This document shows positions 36,071 through 49,029 of a stretch of 64,000 nt of DNA, piece by piece. Each line of letters starts with the position of its first letter. Within the stretch, counting starts at the first letter, position 1. This DNA is from Strigamia acuminata (taxonomy: Eukaryota > Arthropoda > Chilopoda > Geophilomorpha > Linotaeniidae): NCBI GenBank assembly GCA_949358305.1, contig OX442314.1, forward strand, positions 21,259,060 to 21,323,059, written 5' to 3'. Below the pieces are notes generated by a model. The model did not search any database and was not told where the DNA came from. It saw nothing but the letters and a program-made list of their open reading frames with translations. Position numbers and translations under genes: made by a program.

Positions 36071-39000
36071 AAGCAGAAAAGATGATTTGTTATACAGACA
36101 ACAGTTTTTCAAAGGTAATATATCTTGTGTAAACAAGTTATTAACCATTTCCATTTTTCAGACTAAACTTATTCGGAAACAAAATGCACTAAAGATCTAG
36201 TTTATTTGAATATTTCCAAGTAACACAATGAACAATTAATCATCGCATTTAGATAGATACGATGTTTAATATCGTATCTGCATAGATGCGATGTTAAATC
36301 AATCATCCATGTACTGGGGTTGTTATTTTAATCTCTTTTAAATGTAAACTTCTTCAAAAGTTGCACAAGTTTTTGCCTATCGACAGAATTGTACTCTGTA
36401 AATGCGCTAAGTATGCTTTTAAGGAAATTTAAGCCTTGAAGATGCTGCGTAGAGAGAAGGAAATAGAAAACTAGTTTGGATTCTATTAACTTCTTAATTT
36501 ACTTAAAAATTAACCGTGTACAACTAGTTTACATACCTCTACTCTATTGTGGGAAGAAAGATCAGTAGGTTTATGATTCTGTTGGAGTCCCGGGTAGCTT
36601 AATTGGTGGTCTGGAAAAAACGGGAGTACAGGCAGTTTTGGTTATTCAAGCAGAAATTTGGAGGCGGGAGTAAAGACCGTGAATTTTCCTGCGCAGTAGT
36701 AACAGTGAAATCGATTTAACCAGTTAGAATTATCATCAGGGAGATGATACATTATTAATTGGACGTTCTAATTCTCCCATTTCATTTTGCTAGTTTTCAA
36801 ATTCTTTATTATACTGCATAAATATGCATGATGATTAATTTCGACTTAATTTTTTTTGGTAATGAAGGAAAAAAGGTGGAAAATTTTAATTCTTATTTGC
36901 CAATTCATTTAGCTCTCTTTAGTAGCTCTATAGCCTTGTAGGGTTAAACGTGGTTTGAATATCTGGGTTATAGCCTACCTATGTTAAAACTGAGAAAGTA
37001 TTTACACTTTTGCCATTCTAATAAGTCAAGGAGGAGAAAAAATAATTGACCAAAATACTAAAAACACAGAAACTCAATTTGGTGCAGAAATCAAGTCACT
37101 CGAATTGTGCACTCACCTAAAAACTCCTTAGAGTAGTCGCAGGAGAAAATTAAAAATAGCCTAAAGTGATGTCTCTTTTCCAAAAGAGAACGAATTTCAA
37201 CGATGATGCAAATACATAACTGACGATGCTGATGGACTATTAACCCACTTGTTGTCCAACCTAATTGACAAAAAAATAGCCCTAAGCAAGAAACCAGTTG
37301 TGTAATTCAAAAACACTCAATTTTGCTTTCAATTTTTTTCATTCCAATCAACAAATTGTAAATATTAATATCGAGTTAAAATTGTTGGAAATTGCATAAT
37401 GTTGTCATAATAAATAGGCTAATCTCTTGGCAGTATTGCTGGTGCTTGTCAACGGGAGCTAAGTCTACTGCTTTGTTGCACTTGGTGTATTGTTTTTGTC
37501 TTTATTCTGTTTGTTCTCACCCTCGAATTGTGGCCGCCCTCGAATAGTAGCCGCGGCTGAGACACCAAGAAAACCGTATTTTTGCAAAAGTACGGTATTG
37601 TTTCCGCGCTTAGTACGCTTCGTTTGTGACGTTCAGACTTTGCTTGTTACATTAAACAAATGTAACAAACGAAAAACCGAAATTGTAATTGGTGACAAAA
37701 ATGGCAGTTTTGAATAAGAGCCGCGGCTCTTAATCGATAAGATACGGTAATTATTAATTTCTAACTCTGTCCCAACAAGCAAAACAATTGAGAGCTATCA
37801 GCTTCAGCTGTTGGTGTTAAACTAGCGGTATTAAGTTATTTTAGTTTTACGTTAATGTGTGTACAGAAGTTAGACTCATTTGTTTATTGACTTGGTTTTG
37901 CTATGAATCTTTTTTGTGTGATGTTTTAAGTGCAGAAGTGTGACTAATTTACAAATTGCTGTGCACATTGACTAACTTGGCAATGGATGTAATCTTGAAA
38001 CTACTTTTTTTTGTACTTTTTATCAGCTGAACTGATCTCACTCGTTTCTATGCGGGAAGAATTTAAAGTAAGGAATCAAACCCAAATGAGGGGACTGTCA
38101 TACTACAAAAAATAAATTTAAAAAAAAATGAAAATTTTTTATATTAATATTTTTATCCCATTAAAAAAAATTCAGTTCCAAAACGTTTGTTGCTATCTTG
38201 GAATCAGTAAAATGAGAATCGAGTCCTTCAACTGATAAAAACAGAAGGTTAAAGTCAAAACTTGTGTGTGTAGTTCTATGGTCAATGACAATGTGAAATT
38301 TCACTGACAACATGGTGATGACCTGCTGTGTTGTTTATTTTTTTTTAGATGTGTTAATTTGGTGGACATTTACCCGTCAAATAACATTTTTGTACCAAAC
38401 ATTTGCAGCAGAAGGGCCTCATGCGGCTATAAGGGGCAAGGGCCCCCAAATTCCAAAACAAAAATTTTTTCTAAAGCAAAAATTGCAAAAACAATTTTTT
38501 TGGACACAAGGGTTCCCAAAAAAGGCTGCGAGAAGGGCCCCACAGACCAGAAATCCGCCTCCGATTTGTGGGAGCAGTTTTGGTCATTTTTATCAACATC
38601 ACAGGTCAATAACACGTTTTCATGCAGGAAAAATTCCTTTTATTAAATTTATACAATTCTTATTGGGACCAGGAATGGAAGTAACAAATATATTTCAGTT
38701 TAAGAAATTAAAATTGATTTTTTTTTTGGTGCAGAAACGTGCTTTTTTATATGGATAGAAACTGGAATTTTAAATCCAAATCCGCAAAGGCAACACTTGA
38801 TAAACGTTTTGATATGTCAGAGATGTATTGGGTGTAATCACGTTGAGGAAATATTGTTTTTATCCTAACGACGAGTGTAGGGACTAAACCTGATTTGAGG
38901 TCAGGTAGATCACGTTTCATTCTTCAAGGTAATGTCAGTAAGGAGCGAGATGATGATCTGTTTTTACAAGTAGTTTGAATATTTGATCAAAACAAGTTAA

Positions 39001-40515
39001 CTCTGCACCCCGGATGTATTTCAGTAGCAATTTGGTTTGAAATTATAAAATATTCGTATGAACGTACAGTGGATTTTCCGAATGAGTTCAATCATCTCTT
39101 ATACTCGGAGAAATTCAATGAACTGGAACTTGCTTCTGCGAGCATTTTATTTTAACGAACCACGACATGCTGGTTTCCACCCAAAAAAAGGCGGGAAAAA
39201 TGTATTCAACTTGGTTTCATTTCTTTCCCACCCGATGATTGACCTCATTTTTCACTCAATTCTGATGATACTCAACGTGGTGTGATAATAAAAGCAAGAA
39301 AGGAGTATACTTAAGTTTTACCAGACCTAATTCTGGTTGAAATCTATCAAAATATTATTATTATTATTATTATTATTACTAAAATTGCTGCTTTAACTTG
39401 TGCTACTGGTTTGTTAACTATAGTTATTAAAGATTAGCAGGTGTAATCTCTAAGTGTCAAAACGTCGGAATTGTTTTTTAAAATCTGGAGCTTTGCCACT
39501 CGTATATAGGCTAAGGATGTTATTTTTTGTAATTAAAAAAATTGTGTATTAATTTAAAAAATATTAATTTGAATTTCTTCTTCAACAGTTTGCTTGCATT
39601 CGTCACGGTGCATTTGGATTGGAAGGTTACTGAAATTCTAATGGTGTGTTATGGTCTCGTGGATTTAACACTATGATTACAGCTGTTGGCAGCTTGGCGA
39701 TATCAAGCGGGTAAGAGAATTAAAAAAAAATGGATGAAACGGTCAATTTTATTTATTAATTATTTTTTTTTAAAATTAAAATTAAAACTTTTTATTATGA
39801 TTGTTTTTCGACATGTATAAAGGAGAAATTCAATATTTTCCTTCGAGAATAATCCGAAAATTGCAGTTTACAGCTAAATTAGCAAATTAGTGAACATCAA
39901 ATTTTATTGTCTTCATTTTGGCAGCACTCGGAAGCTTCATGGACATGGGTTAACCACTTTCCTGCATGGCCATTATGGTCAGATCAATTATTAACTGCAG
40001 CAGTCAGGTAAGTAATTACATTGAGGTTTGATTCTGAGCAAACCGGCCTATTAAGTTGTGTTTTCATTGCAGCAAGTTCCGTGCAATTGATAGTTTTACT
40101 ATTTTTGCACTACGTTATTACACGATTCGTTACAAATGGACAGTGGAACTGATGGCTTTGGACTTTTTTTGTCGTAATCCTGGGACATTTTGTTAGATTT
40201 TTGTTGTTGCTTCGAGAAATCACCAATCAAAGGTACACAATAACAATATCGTACCCTTATTCTATTTGAACTTACCATAATTGCTAATTCGTTAGTTTAT
40301 TATTGCAATTTTGAGCTGCTACAAATTGCTCGCGTTTTTCTACAAGTTGGCACTTATATCAGCTTGTTTCTAATTATAATCGTGCAATTTCTAATTTTGT
40401 GGATGTATTTTTTTAATGCGATGTAAACCTAGTTTGGGTTTTTTTTTTACTGTGTTGCTGAGAATTTACGACGTCATTAACGTTGTGTTTTAATAGCAGA
40501 CTTATGACATGTCCA
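36071..40515 (+). other. Weak multi-exon membrane-protein candidate (unproven)
   Basis: Several splice-flanked open pieces on the plus strand have protein-like composition: 36072-36114 (RKDDLLYRQQFFK), 38031-38068 (AELISLVSMREEFK, phase-compatible with the former), 38351-38408 (VLIWWTFTRQITFLYQTF), 39683-39710 (LLAAWRYQA), about 39936-40007 (SWTWVNHFPAWPLWSDQLL), about 40077-40231 (SSVQLIVLLFLHYVITRF). The last has a TGA, then WLWTFFVVILGHFVRFLLLL in the same frame. A hAT-like element interrupts the third piece. I could not join all pieces in one frame, and I recognise no family. It may be a decayed gene, non-coding 5' exons of Inscuteable, or chance. Confidence 0.2.
38409..38563. mobile_element. 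Non-autonomous hAT-like element (155 bp)
   Basis: Right half shares GGCTGCGAGAAGGGCCCCAC and a CGCCTC terminus with the element at 62987-63186. Flanks ATTTGCAG (38401-38408) and ATTTGTGG (38564-38571) match at 6 of 8, a probable target duplication. Left terminus is diverged. Confidence 0.55.
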
Positions 40516-41683
40516 TAAAGATTGAGTGACATCATTAGTCAAATATGCAAAGCCCGTTTTACTACCTCTACTGTCAAAATTATCTTTCTAAGAAACGATC
40601 GAAACGGAAAGCGAGTCAGGTATTTGCATTCTGCTAATGAATTGAACAATTTTTCTCAGGTAAACAAATTGTATTTGATTTTAATGGCGATGCAAGATTT
40701 ATTTATTTATTTGTTTGTTTAATAATTTTGAAATTTGCGCATATTTTCGCGGAGTCAAAGTTGATTAAACTTTGAAATGTGGAAAAAATTACAGTAATTT
40801 TATGCTGTTGTAGCTACTCTTCTCTGATATTTTTTTCCCCCTTTCAATATCACGAATTTATCTGCAAAATCGTGCGCTTATCGCACAAAATCTGAATTTT
40901 TCGGTAATGAGTTGAAAGGTAGTTTCCAAGCGAAATAAAATTAATTTGCAAAACACGAATTTTTTAATTTTCCATTAAAATTTTTATTATAAATCACAAG
41001 TTTTAACCTTGTACATTTAGCGCCGGAACATTTCCCTTTCTTTCACATGCTAAATTTAATATTTAAGCATCCTGGCTGGAATTCCCATCAAATAGGCGGC
41101 CTAAAATTATAACTCTCATTTAGGCAGCTGATAATTAAAAGCCTACACCTATTGTCTCAGGTGTGGAAAACGTGAATCGTGATTGCACACAGCCAAGAGG
41201 GATATGTTAAAAAAAAGTAGCTGTTTATCTTTGTTTACTAAATTGCACAAATCCGTCAGTCTAAAAATTTCTTGACAGTTATCCTTGAAGGACCAATTCC
41301 AAATTTGGATTGTGATAATTCGGTTTTCTTTTTGTTGAGGGAGAGCAGGAAGCAACTTTTAAAGATAAAGCTGAAAGGCATTCAAAAATGTTTTTCTCTT
41401 TCATCTCAAAATGGTTTGAAAACCTTGGAAGCTTGAACAATAGAATAATTTTTTTTTTTTTAAATATTTTAGATTTTTAATTCACATTTTGAATTGAACC
41501 ACTGTTCAACTTGGTTTTGACATTTAAATTAGTTGAATTATGATCAATGTTTCCTAATTTAGATATATCATCCAATCTTGCTTCAATCAATGCCAATGAA
41601 ACCATTTTATTGCTTTTAGAGACTGGAAACTCCAATTTTATTGCTTGTAAATTCGAATATTGCGATATTTTTTACCTGAAGAG

Positions 41684-41963
41684 CCAGGCCGGATTTAGTT
41701 ATTGCGGGCCCCCTAAGCACACAATTTTTTGTCTCCCCCCCAAAAAAAAAGTTTCATCTTATAAAAATCTAAAAAATACGCTTATTATTAGAGATTTTGC
41801 GATTTTTTTTCAACTTATAACTTATAAAGTATAAGTTAGAAGTTAGAAACAGTAAAAATAAACTTATGGAACAGATCTATAAGTTGCCCTATACAAAGGG
41901 GCCCCGATGGGTGGGGGTCCCCTAAGCAACTGCTTATTTTGCTTATACGTAAATCCGGCCTTG
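41684..41963. mobile_element. Non-autonomous hAT element (280 bp)
   Basis: Termini CCAGGCCGGATTTAG and, read in reverse, CAAGGCCGGATTTAC form inverted repeats; both subterminal regions contain GGCCCC/CCCCTAAGCA. Flanking 8-mers CTGAAGAG (41676-41683) and CTGAGGAG (41964-41971) match at 7 of 8, the hallmark of hAT insertion. Confidence 0.85.
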
Positions 41964-42007
41964 CTGAGGAGTCGTAGATGCACGTTTAACTTGCAGTTTC
42001 TCATGTT

Positions 42008-42087
42008 TTGTTGTATAAAAATCTTGCGCATGTCCACTGTGACTGAAAACACTAAATCGGCCGCCATTTTTGAAGTTAGATCGAGAG
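42008..42087 (-). repeat. Dispersed 80-bp repeat, copy 2
   Basis: Reverse-complement match of 13673-13752, beginning (minus) TCTCGATCTAACTTCAAAAA and containing ATGGCGGCCGATTTAGT. Confidence 0.75.
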
Positions 42088-43493
42088 AACTTTAAAAATG
42101 AGTCTAAATATGTGGTTTAAAATGCTGTTTAGTCTTAATCACTTTCTGAATGCACCTAGTCTCCGTAGCAATTTCATTTAAACACGAACACATTTTTTTA
42201 TACATGTAAGATAATGTGGGAAATCAATTTTGCACTTTTTAAAAAATCTCAGAATTTTGACAGGTGCAGACGTTTTGTTTTCCAGCTATACTTGTTTATT
42301 GAGTCTCGGTGAATTTCTGAGAAGTTTGTAGGTAGAATTTCACCTATTTTATTTTGTTGAACTTACATTATCTACAATTTCACAGATATTTTGATTGTGT
42401 GATAAGAAGTGTCAAAGAGTACTGTAGACTCGGTCCACTGAATATTAGTCATTGACTCGTATCCTTAATCCAAATGAAAACAAGATGTGTGAACAACAGT
42501 ACTTTGATGTTGCAATGCAATATTTTCTTGAAATCTAATTATTTTCGCATCAAGGTCAGAATTACTTCCTCTAAACTCTTAATAATAATTTCATCCACTT
42601 GCAATTTCATTGTCTGCAGGTTATTACAATTGAACAAGTTCAAAAAATTCAACATCCCATTTAAGCTTTTTTTTTTAATGTTTATTTTTATTTTACGTTT
42701 TGAAAAATATATATATAATTATCCTCACCTCGGGGCCTGCTTTTGCAGCATAACAAGGTCGTTGATCTTTACTTATACATGTTTCTGGGCATCTTGTATG
42801 CAGCTAATAGTGAGAACAAGTGTAAGAGTGAGTCAGTAGCTGAATATTGCTTGTTGTGTGAGGTGTGTCTTAAGCTCACTGAAAATGACTCCTCATGGCT
42901 GAATAATAAATATTTAGGTAAGTTAATCACTTTAATTTGATAACTCAATTCATTGATAAATTTCCTTTATTGTATACATATATATTTTTTTAAAAGTTTT
43001 TATTAAACTGTTTTTATTTTTTTTTTTAAATTTTCCATTATTATTATTTATCTTAAATTTTTTTTTTTAAATGACTCATTTTTTTCTTCCAATTTATTGT
43101 GTAATTTTTGGTCACAAAATGTGTCATGCCTCATTTTTTCCAAAGGTCAGGGAAGGAACTTAAATATTCGAATCTTAATACGGATTCCAAGAATTCTTTA
43201 CCTAATGTGAAGATTTTAATGAGTTTTCCAAACATTTTCTTCCCCCCTTTTTATTTTAAACACCACTTAATTTTATGCACAGCAGTGAAATCAATGTTAT
43301 GAGCCATCTGTTGCCTCTTTCTCTTTTGTATGTCATTCGAGGTGGGAAACAACATCTGCTCCCACCGGCCCCTCTTTTCCCTTTATATTAATACTATATA
43401 ATTTTATTTTTACAGGTTCCATCTACTCATCAAGGTGCACAACACTCAACACCATTTTAAAAAGACAAAGGAGAAGAATTTAAAAAATCCAAC

Positions 43494-46400
43494 ATGGCAG
43501 CAAAGTCGCCTTCTGTTCCATTCCAAAGAGGGAAAAGTAAAGTTTTTTACCAATCTGAAAGGGACAGCACTAAACTCACCCCTGGACCTTCTGATACTGG
43601 CCAAATATTTAAAGTGTCTAGAATTCCATCGTCTCCGGACGACGAGGACTTACCTGACCAATGTATTGGAAATGCCAGTCCTCGCAGAAGTCCGAGCCAC
43701 AAGTCACAAGATTCTGGTTTTTCCGACTCTGGCGGCGAGTCGGCGTCCGGAAGTTGCAATGGCAGTTTTTATAGACTCTGGAAAAAAGGTCTGGACGTGT
43801 CAAAATCGAATAATAATGTTGTAGCAAGTTGTGGACAGAATTCTGGATATTTGGAGAAAAATGTGTCGGCAAACTTGGATGTCAAGGGAAACTTGAGGTC
43901 TTCAGCCAAGCTGTCCAAGTCCTGTGGTGATGGATTGGCTGGTGGTGGGTTGCCAATTGGTTATCACAATAAACGGTTACCTTATCCTCAGATAGCTGAT
44001 ACTGTGGTATCTTCTGAAGAGGATGATGTCAAGTGTGAGTTGGAATTTAAGCGCTGTTTGAAACTGGAGTTAAAGGATGTTAATCATTCAATAATGGCTG
44101 AAGGCGGTGCTGTTGAAGAGAGTGGGACTTTGCAGAAACTGTGTGGTGAAAAAGCGCTCAAATGGCATCTCAAGGGGTCTGTGAAACGGTAACTAAAAGG
44201 TTTATTTATTTGTTTTATTTTTAATACTGAAGTCGAGCTCTAGAGAATAAAGATAATATAATAATCTCTTTATAACGAATTGCGATATAACGAATTATTG
44301 ATATAACGAATACCTAAAAATGGCTGGTCTGGTTGGCTGGCCATAGAACACCATGTTAAAAATTTTCGATGTAACGAATTCTTGTTATAACAAATTGATT
44401 TTTCGGGTTCCTTGCGATTCGTTATAAAGAGTTTCGACTGTAGTCCAACCTAATTTCTCCTGGCCATTATTCAAGATGTCAGTTAGGGATGGATCCAAGG
44501 GGGGTTGCTGTGGCTCCCATAAGCAATGGAAAAATTTCATTTTTAAGACCAAAAATTGATTTCTAGGTAAAAAATAACAATCCTTTTTGATTAGAAACGT
44601 TCAATTTTTGACCATAAACGTTCAATTTTTTCCCATAAACATTCAATTTTTGACCATAAACGTTTAATTTTTTCCCATAAACGTTCAATTTTTGACCATA
44701 AACATTCAATTTTTGACCATAAATGTTCAATGTTTGACCCATATGCATTCAATTTTTGAATGTGAAAAATTTAACCAAAATGGCCACCCTTTTGTACGTT
44801 TTCTGTATCCGGCCCAGATTTTAGTGGGCAACTATATATTTTGCAAACTTCTTTTCAATGTAGTTATAATTTTGTAGTTAAATATTTTGTTGCTATTCAT
44901 GGTGGTGACTCGAGCAGCAACAATTTTCCATTTGAGTGTCATATTTCTGTGCGACTTTTTGTTTACTTTCGTTTAATATTTTCTTCCATTTGTGCTCATT
45001 TCATCCCGATCTAATTTTTTTTTAATGTTGAGAAACACAACACCAAGTTTTTGCACTTTCACTTTAATAATATTTCAAGCAGGAAGTCATAATTTACACC
45101 GTATAGAAAAAGTTACCACTTTTCTGAGATAAGTTCTTTAATTGCTTCAAAACAATAGGATGTACAGCTATTATGCTTTTTATACTTTTTTTAAAAACTT
45201 TTCAAATAAATTTAGCAAACATGCTATTTTTCCTTATCACCACATGAGGGGGTTATAGGTGACAGGTGAACAACATCCAGTGAATTTCTTAAACTTAATC
45301 AAACAAGTGGAACAAATGACAGGAGGCATTTGATATTTATTTATTTACTTATTTTTTTTCTTCTTCCAATTTCTTTTTCAAGTAGTCGCTGTCAAATGTG
45401 AACTATAATGACTGACAGATATGAAAGTTGTGCTATAGAGGTCTTTAAATTGAAGAGCTTTTAAACTGTAAATTACATATTCAATTGTGGTGCAACCATG
45501 GGTAATTAATTTTTTAATATGTGAGTAAACTGACCTTGAATGATGGGTGTGAGAACATGAGATATGAGAATAATTATTTTGGTTTAATTAAATTTGTCCA
45601 TGGCATTTAAATAGCCAAAAAGCATTAAAAAGATACTTATCTTGCTTTTAATTCATCTCAAATTCTCGAAAAAGAATAAAACATTCATCTGATAGTGTTT
45701 TTAAATAGCAGCCGGGGCTTGAATTGTAGTCAGCGCTCGAAATATACCGTGAAATTAAGGAGAATTTTGTTCCGGTTCGTAATAATTCTTTTTTCTCGTG
45801 ATTTTGTAATTGTACGAATTATTTTTGTTGAATTTTGAAATGGCGTTCCGGTTCGTGAAATTTTCCATTCCGAGCCCTGACATTGTAAATAGTAGTCAGT
45901 GCCACTAAGAAAACTTTACGTTTATTAAGTTAAATACATAAAAAAAGTCATAAATTTTTTTTATTGACGATTTTCTGTTTGCATAAATTTGTGTATGCGT
46001 GAGTAGAGTAGGGTTAATTTTATATATGTTAAAATATACACAATTTCAATGAAGATGCAACTTGTTGAGTCTTAAAGTTATGAGTGTTGCATGTAATTTT
46101 TTTTCTCTTGCAGTTTTTATAGTGGTTTAGCAGCTCCATTAACATGTTGGTTACAAGATGTACGAGTTATGACTGAAGTGGAATGCAACAACATGCTGCA
46201 GAATAAGGCAATCGCTAAGGATATGTCTCATCTCATAGCAATGGCAATAAGAAACACACGAGGTTAGTCTAAATCACATTTTTCTATGAATTCCACGCAT
46301 TTATTTATTCGTGTATTTGCTTTGTAGATAATTTTAGGGTTTTAAGAGCAAGATTTCAAATCGTTCGCACGAAATTCGACAAAATAATAAGGTAAATGTT

Positions 46401-49029
46401 GTTTGAATTAAAGAAAACGCGTTTGTGAGCAAAATATAAGTGCGTTTGTAACACGATAAGTTAAAAACATTGAGTTTGCACTTGTTTTCCCCCCTGTTGT
46501 TTGAAACAGGAAACCGAAGGGGCAAAAATGTGACACCTCGATTGCTTATATTTTGCTTGTGGAGGCCTTGACGTGCGAGAGTCACACTTGTAGTTAAGGA
46601 TGCAAAGTGCAACCTTTGAGCTCTAACAGGCAATAAATTCGTGAAAACGACGGATGTGATTTAATAATGCAGTGGAAGATTAATTTTTTTATTAGTTATA
46701 TTTAAATTAAATATGTTTTTATTCATTTTTAAATTCCGGTGCAGAAAAATCGAGCAAAATAAGTCGCGGCATTTATGGCATGATTTGCAACGTCTACATA
46801 ATGATGTGTTGTCTCTAATGAGGGATTACAACAGTACAGCTAATCCTGCAAAGGAGGGAAGCGATTTAAGAGTTCAACAAACTCTGGTGGTAGAGAGTTG
46901 TAAGCAATTGGTGGAAAATTGGAAAAAGTAAGTTTTTTTATTGGTTGATGATAATTTTTATTCTAAAATTTTTAAAAATTATATTTGTAGTGTAGAAAAG
47001 AAAGTAGACAATTTCAGTAATATGCTGGATGACGTATTAAAATTGAATGCAGATTTTATCAATTTGATGGCGATGGTTTTAGGTGAAAAAATGAAGGTAA
47101 TTTAAGCTAAATTACTATTATTATTTTTTTAATTAATGGATTTTTATTTCTAGATTGTATTGGATACAATTGAAAGTCCTTACGATAAGTTTTGTCTCAA
47201 GGTTGCCATTGCTAGTTTGTCTAAATTAGCACTAGATAGCGAAGATAACTGCAAACTTATAACTGAGGTATGTTCTGTATGTTCTGAGTATTGACAGAAG
47301 ATGGCGTGATTTGGCACAAGCACAAACGAAAAGTACAACATTAAATACATTTTTTGATGTTAAAAACAATTTATAATTGAAATTTAAATGTTGCAACTTA
47401 TATATCGCTATTTCAAATTTTTTCATAACAAAACAAAATAACTTATTTTTCTTAATAATAAAAATTAAAAAAAAAAAAAAAAAAAAAAAATAGGTGAATG
47501 CCCTAACTGGTATTGTGCTTGAACAAGTGAAGACACTTATTTTCACTGAAAATTTATGACATAAAGTGCCACTGGGCTGAATGGAATTGAATAAAGGAAG
47601 ACATTTAAAAAAAAAGTTGCATAGCAACGTACTACTTTTGGTTCTTTATCGACATTTTTAAAAAGCATTAAACATTAATACAAACTGATTCAGCTGCTAC
47701 GGTATGTTTGACACATACCTAATGGCTTTTTTTCGCATAAATTCTTCATTAGAATCAATTGTGCTCGTAAATTACTACCAAAACTCACATTTGTACTTAA
47801 TCTAGGTAACTTCCTTAATATCCCATACAAATTGTAATTTTTAATTTTTTTTAGTATGGCGGTTTAAGATCACTTTTAAGCGTTTGCATCGACCTCAAAT
47901 ATTGCGAATTAAAAATCGATGCATTAAGATCATTGGCAACCGTTTGCTGCGTCATTGAAGCAATTGGTCAATTAGCAGAGGTTTGTATTATTTTTCAATA
48001 GTATAAACTGTAATTAATTATGGCACTTTGCAGATTGGCGGTGTTGAATGCGTGACGGACATTTTATGCGACGCAAAGTCCAGCAAATTGGAAAAGGCCG
48101 AAGCGGCTGGTGTAATTGCTCAAATTACCTCACCCTGGATTGAACATAACCACTTCATTCGAGGATTATCGGAGAATTTAGTCAATTTGATTGAATCCAT
48201 AACGGGTGATTTGAAATTGATATGCCTCATGGGGCGAAAGTATCGAAATAACTCAACTCTTGTTTTATTTTTGTCCCAATATAAATAGATTTAGCGAAAA
48301 ACACAACTTCTGAAGAAGAGTTTTTGCTGTCCGTTGCTGCTTTGGCTAACATCACGTTTTTGGACACCAAAGCATGTTTTTGCTTGAAAACTTTCAACAC
48401 GCCAATTATTCTGATCGATGCTTGCAGACGCAGGAAATTAGCCGAATCTGTTTTTATTAAAGATCAAATAGCCACCATTTTGGCTAATCTTGTGGCGGTA
48501 TCTGACTGTCGAAACTCTGTAACTGACTGCGAAGGAGTGGTTTTGCTTCTGTGTTTCCTTCAAGTTCGACCCAACATGGTGCAAACGCAAGCGGAAACTG
48601 ATGCGTGTGAAAGAGTGCAACAGAAATCTGCTATTGCTTTGTCTAGATTATGCACCGAGGAAAAAATTGCCAAAGATGTTATCAGATTGCAAGGTGATGT
48701 GTTTAATTATTGAAAAATTATTCAAAAATAGTTTGGTTTGAGATTTTTTTTTTATTATTTCTTCAGGTGTTAACAGATTGGTGCAGTTGTGCAAAGATGA
48801 GAGAGAGAGGAATCAAAGTGATGCTGTTTTAGTCGCTTGTCTCGTAAGTGGTTTATGAAAAATCTTGACTAATGAACGTATACGTAATTTGAGTTTGTTT
48901 TTACAGGCTGCTTTACGGAAAATCGCATCTTCTTGCCGGATCGATTTCAAAGATGCCAAGGAATTGATTGAACCACGACTTTTGGATTCTTTTTTATTGT
49001 GTTCATCCAGACAGGAAAGTTTTGTTTAG
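43494..49029 (+). CDS. insc: Inscuteable (spindle-orientation adaptor)
   Basis: Adaptor linking Par3/Bazooka to Pins/LGN in asymmetric cell division. Eleven coding exons: 43494-44188, 46114-46262, 46328-46391, 46745-46927, 46991-47096, 47154-47267, 47855-47980, 48034-48205, 48289-48693, 48767-48843, 48907-49029; 2214 nt, 737 aa (human 579, fly 859). Seen: a Ser-rich N-terminal region with SPSHKSQDSGFSDSGG, the typical Inscuteable motif; FYSGLAAPLTCWLQDVRVMT; then armadillo-like helices (ALANITFLD, SVAALAN, KSAIALSRLCTEEKIA, GVNRLVQLC); and the C-terminus RQESFV, a class I PDZ ligand. The 64-nt exon 3 is needed to keep phase. ATG 43494 is preceded by an in-frame stop; its exon starts at 43416, and a 5' UTR exon probably ends at 42917. 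Confidence 0.93.
44265..44440. mobile_element. MITE, pogo/Tigger-like, copy 2
   Basis: About 90% similar to 10145-10328 in the same orientation, including GGCTGGTCTGGTTGGCTGGC and the right end GAGTTTCGACTG followed by TA. The outermost left bases (CAGTCGAAA) are missing. Confidence 0.8.
44580..44757. repeat. Minisatellite, 21-22 bp units
   Basis: Seven to eight copies of a GTTCAATTTTTGACCATAAA-type unit, alternating TTTTTGACC and TTTTTTCCC versions. It may sit inside a larger dispersed repeat bounded by GGGATGGATCCAAGG (about 44486-44500) and GTATCCGGCCCAG (about 44806-44818). Confidence 0.85.
47268..47854. other. Inscuteable intron with poly(A) tract
   Basis: Roughly 590 bp; includes an A-run of about 24 at 47467-47490. 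No exon needed by phase. Confidence 0.6.

Larger units (their letters stand above)
40516..43415. other. Inscuteable 5' flank or 5' UTR region
   Basis: About 2.9 kb. Contains a hAT-like element (41684-41963), an 80-bp repeat (42008-42087) and a probable non-coding exon at 42749-42917 with a strong donor (TTTAG/GTAAGT). That exon does not add an in-frame N-terminus to Inscuteable. The open frames at 41149-42839 have no family features. Confidence 0.4.
44189..46113. other. Inscuteable intron 1
   Basis: About 1.9 kb with a pogo/Tigger-like MITE (44265-44440), a minisatellite (44580-44757) and, near 45700-45900, fragments resembling GAATTGTAGTCAGCGCTCG repeats related to 37520-37580. No exon is required here by the flanking phases. 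Confidence 0.55.

Noticed and set aside
38312-38758. Long open frame with apparent membrane start
   Set aside because: Most of it lies in and beyond a hAT-like insertion; only the first part is mentioned as a weak exon candidate.
42474-42940. Possible coding exon with a CLLCEVC motif
   Set aside because: Its donor is strong but the join to the next exon hits a stop in this frame, so it is better explained as 5' UTR of Inscuteable.
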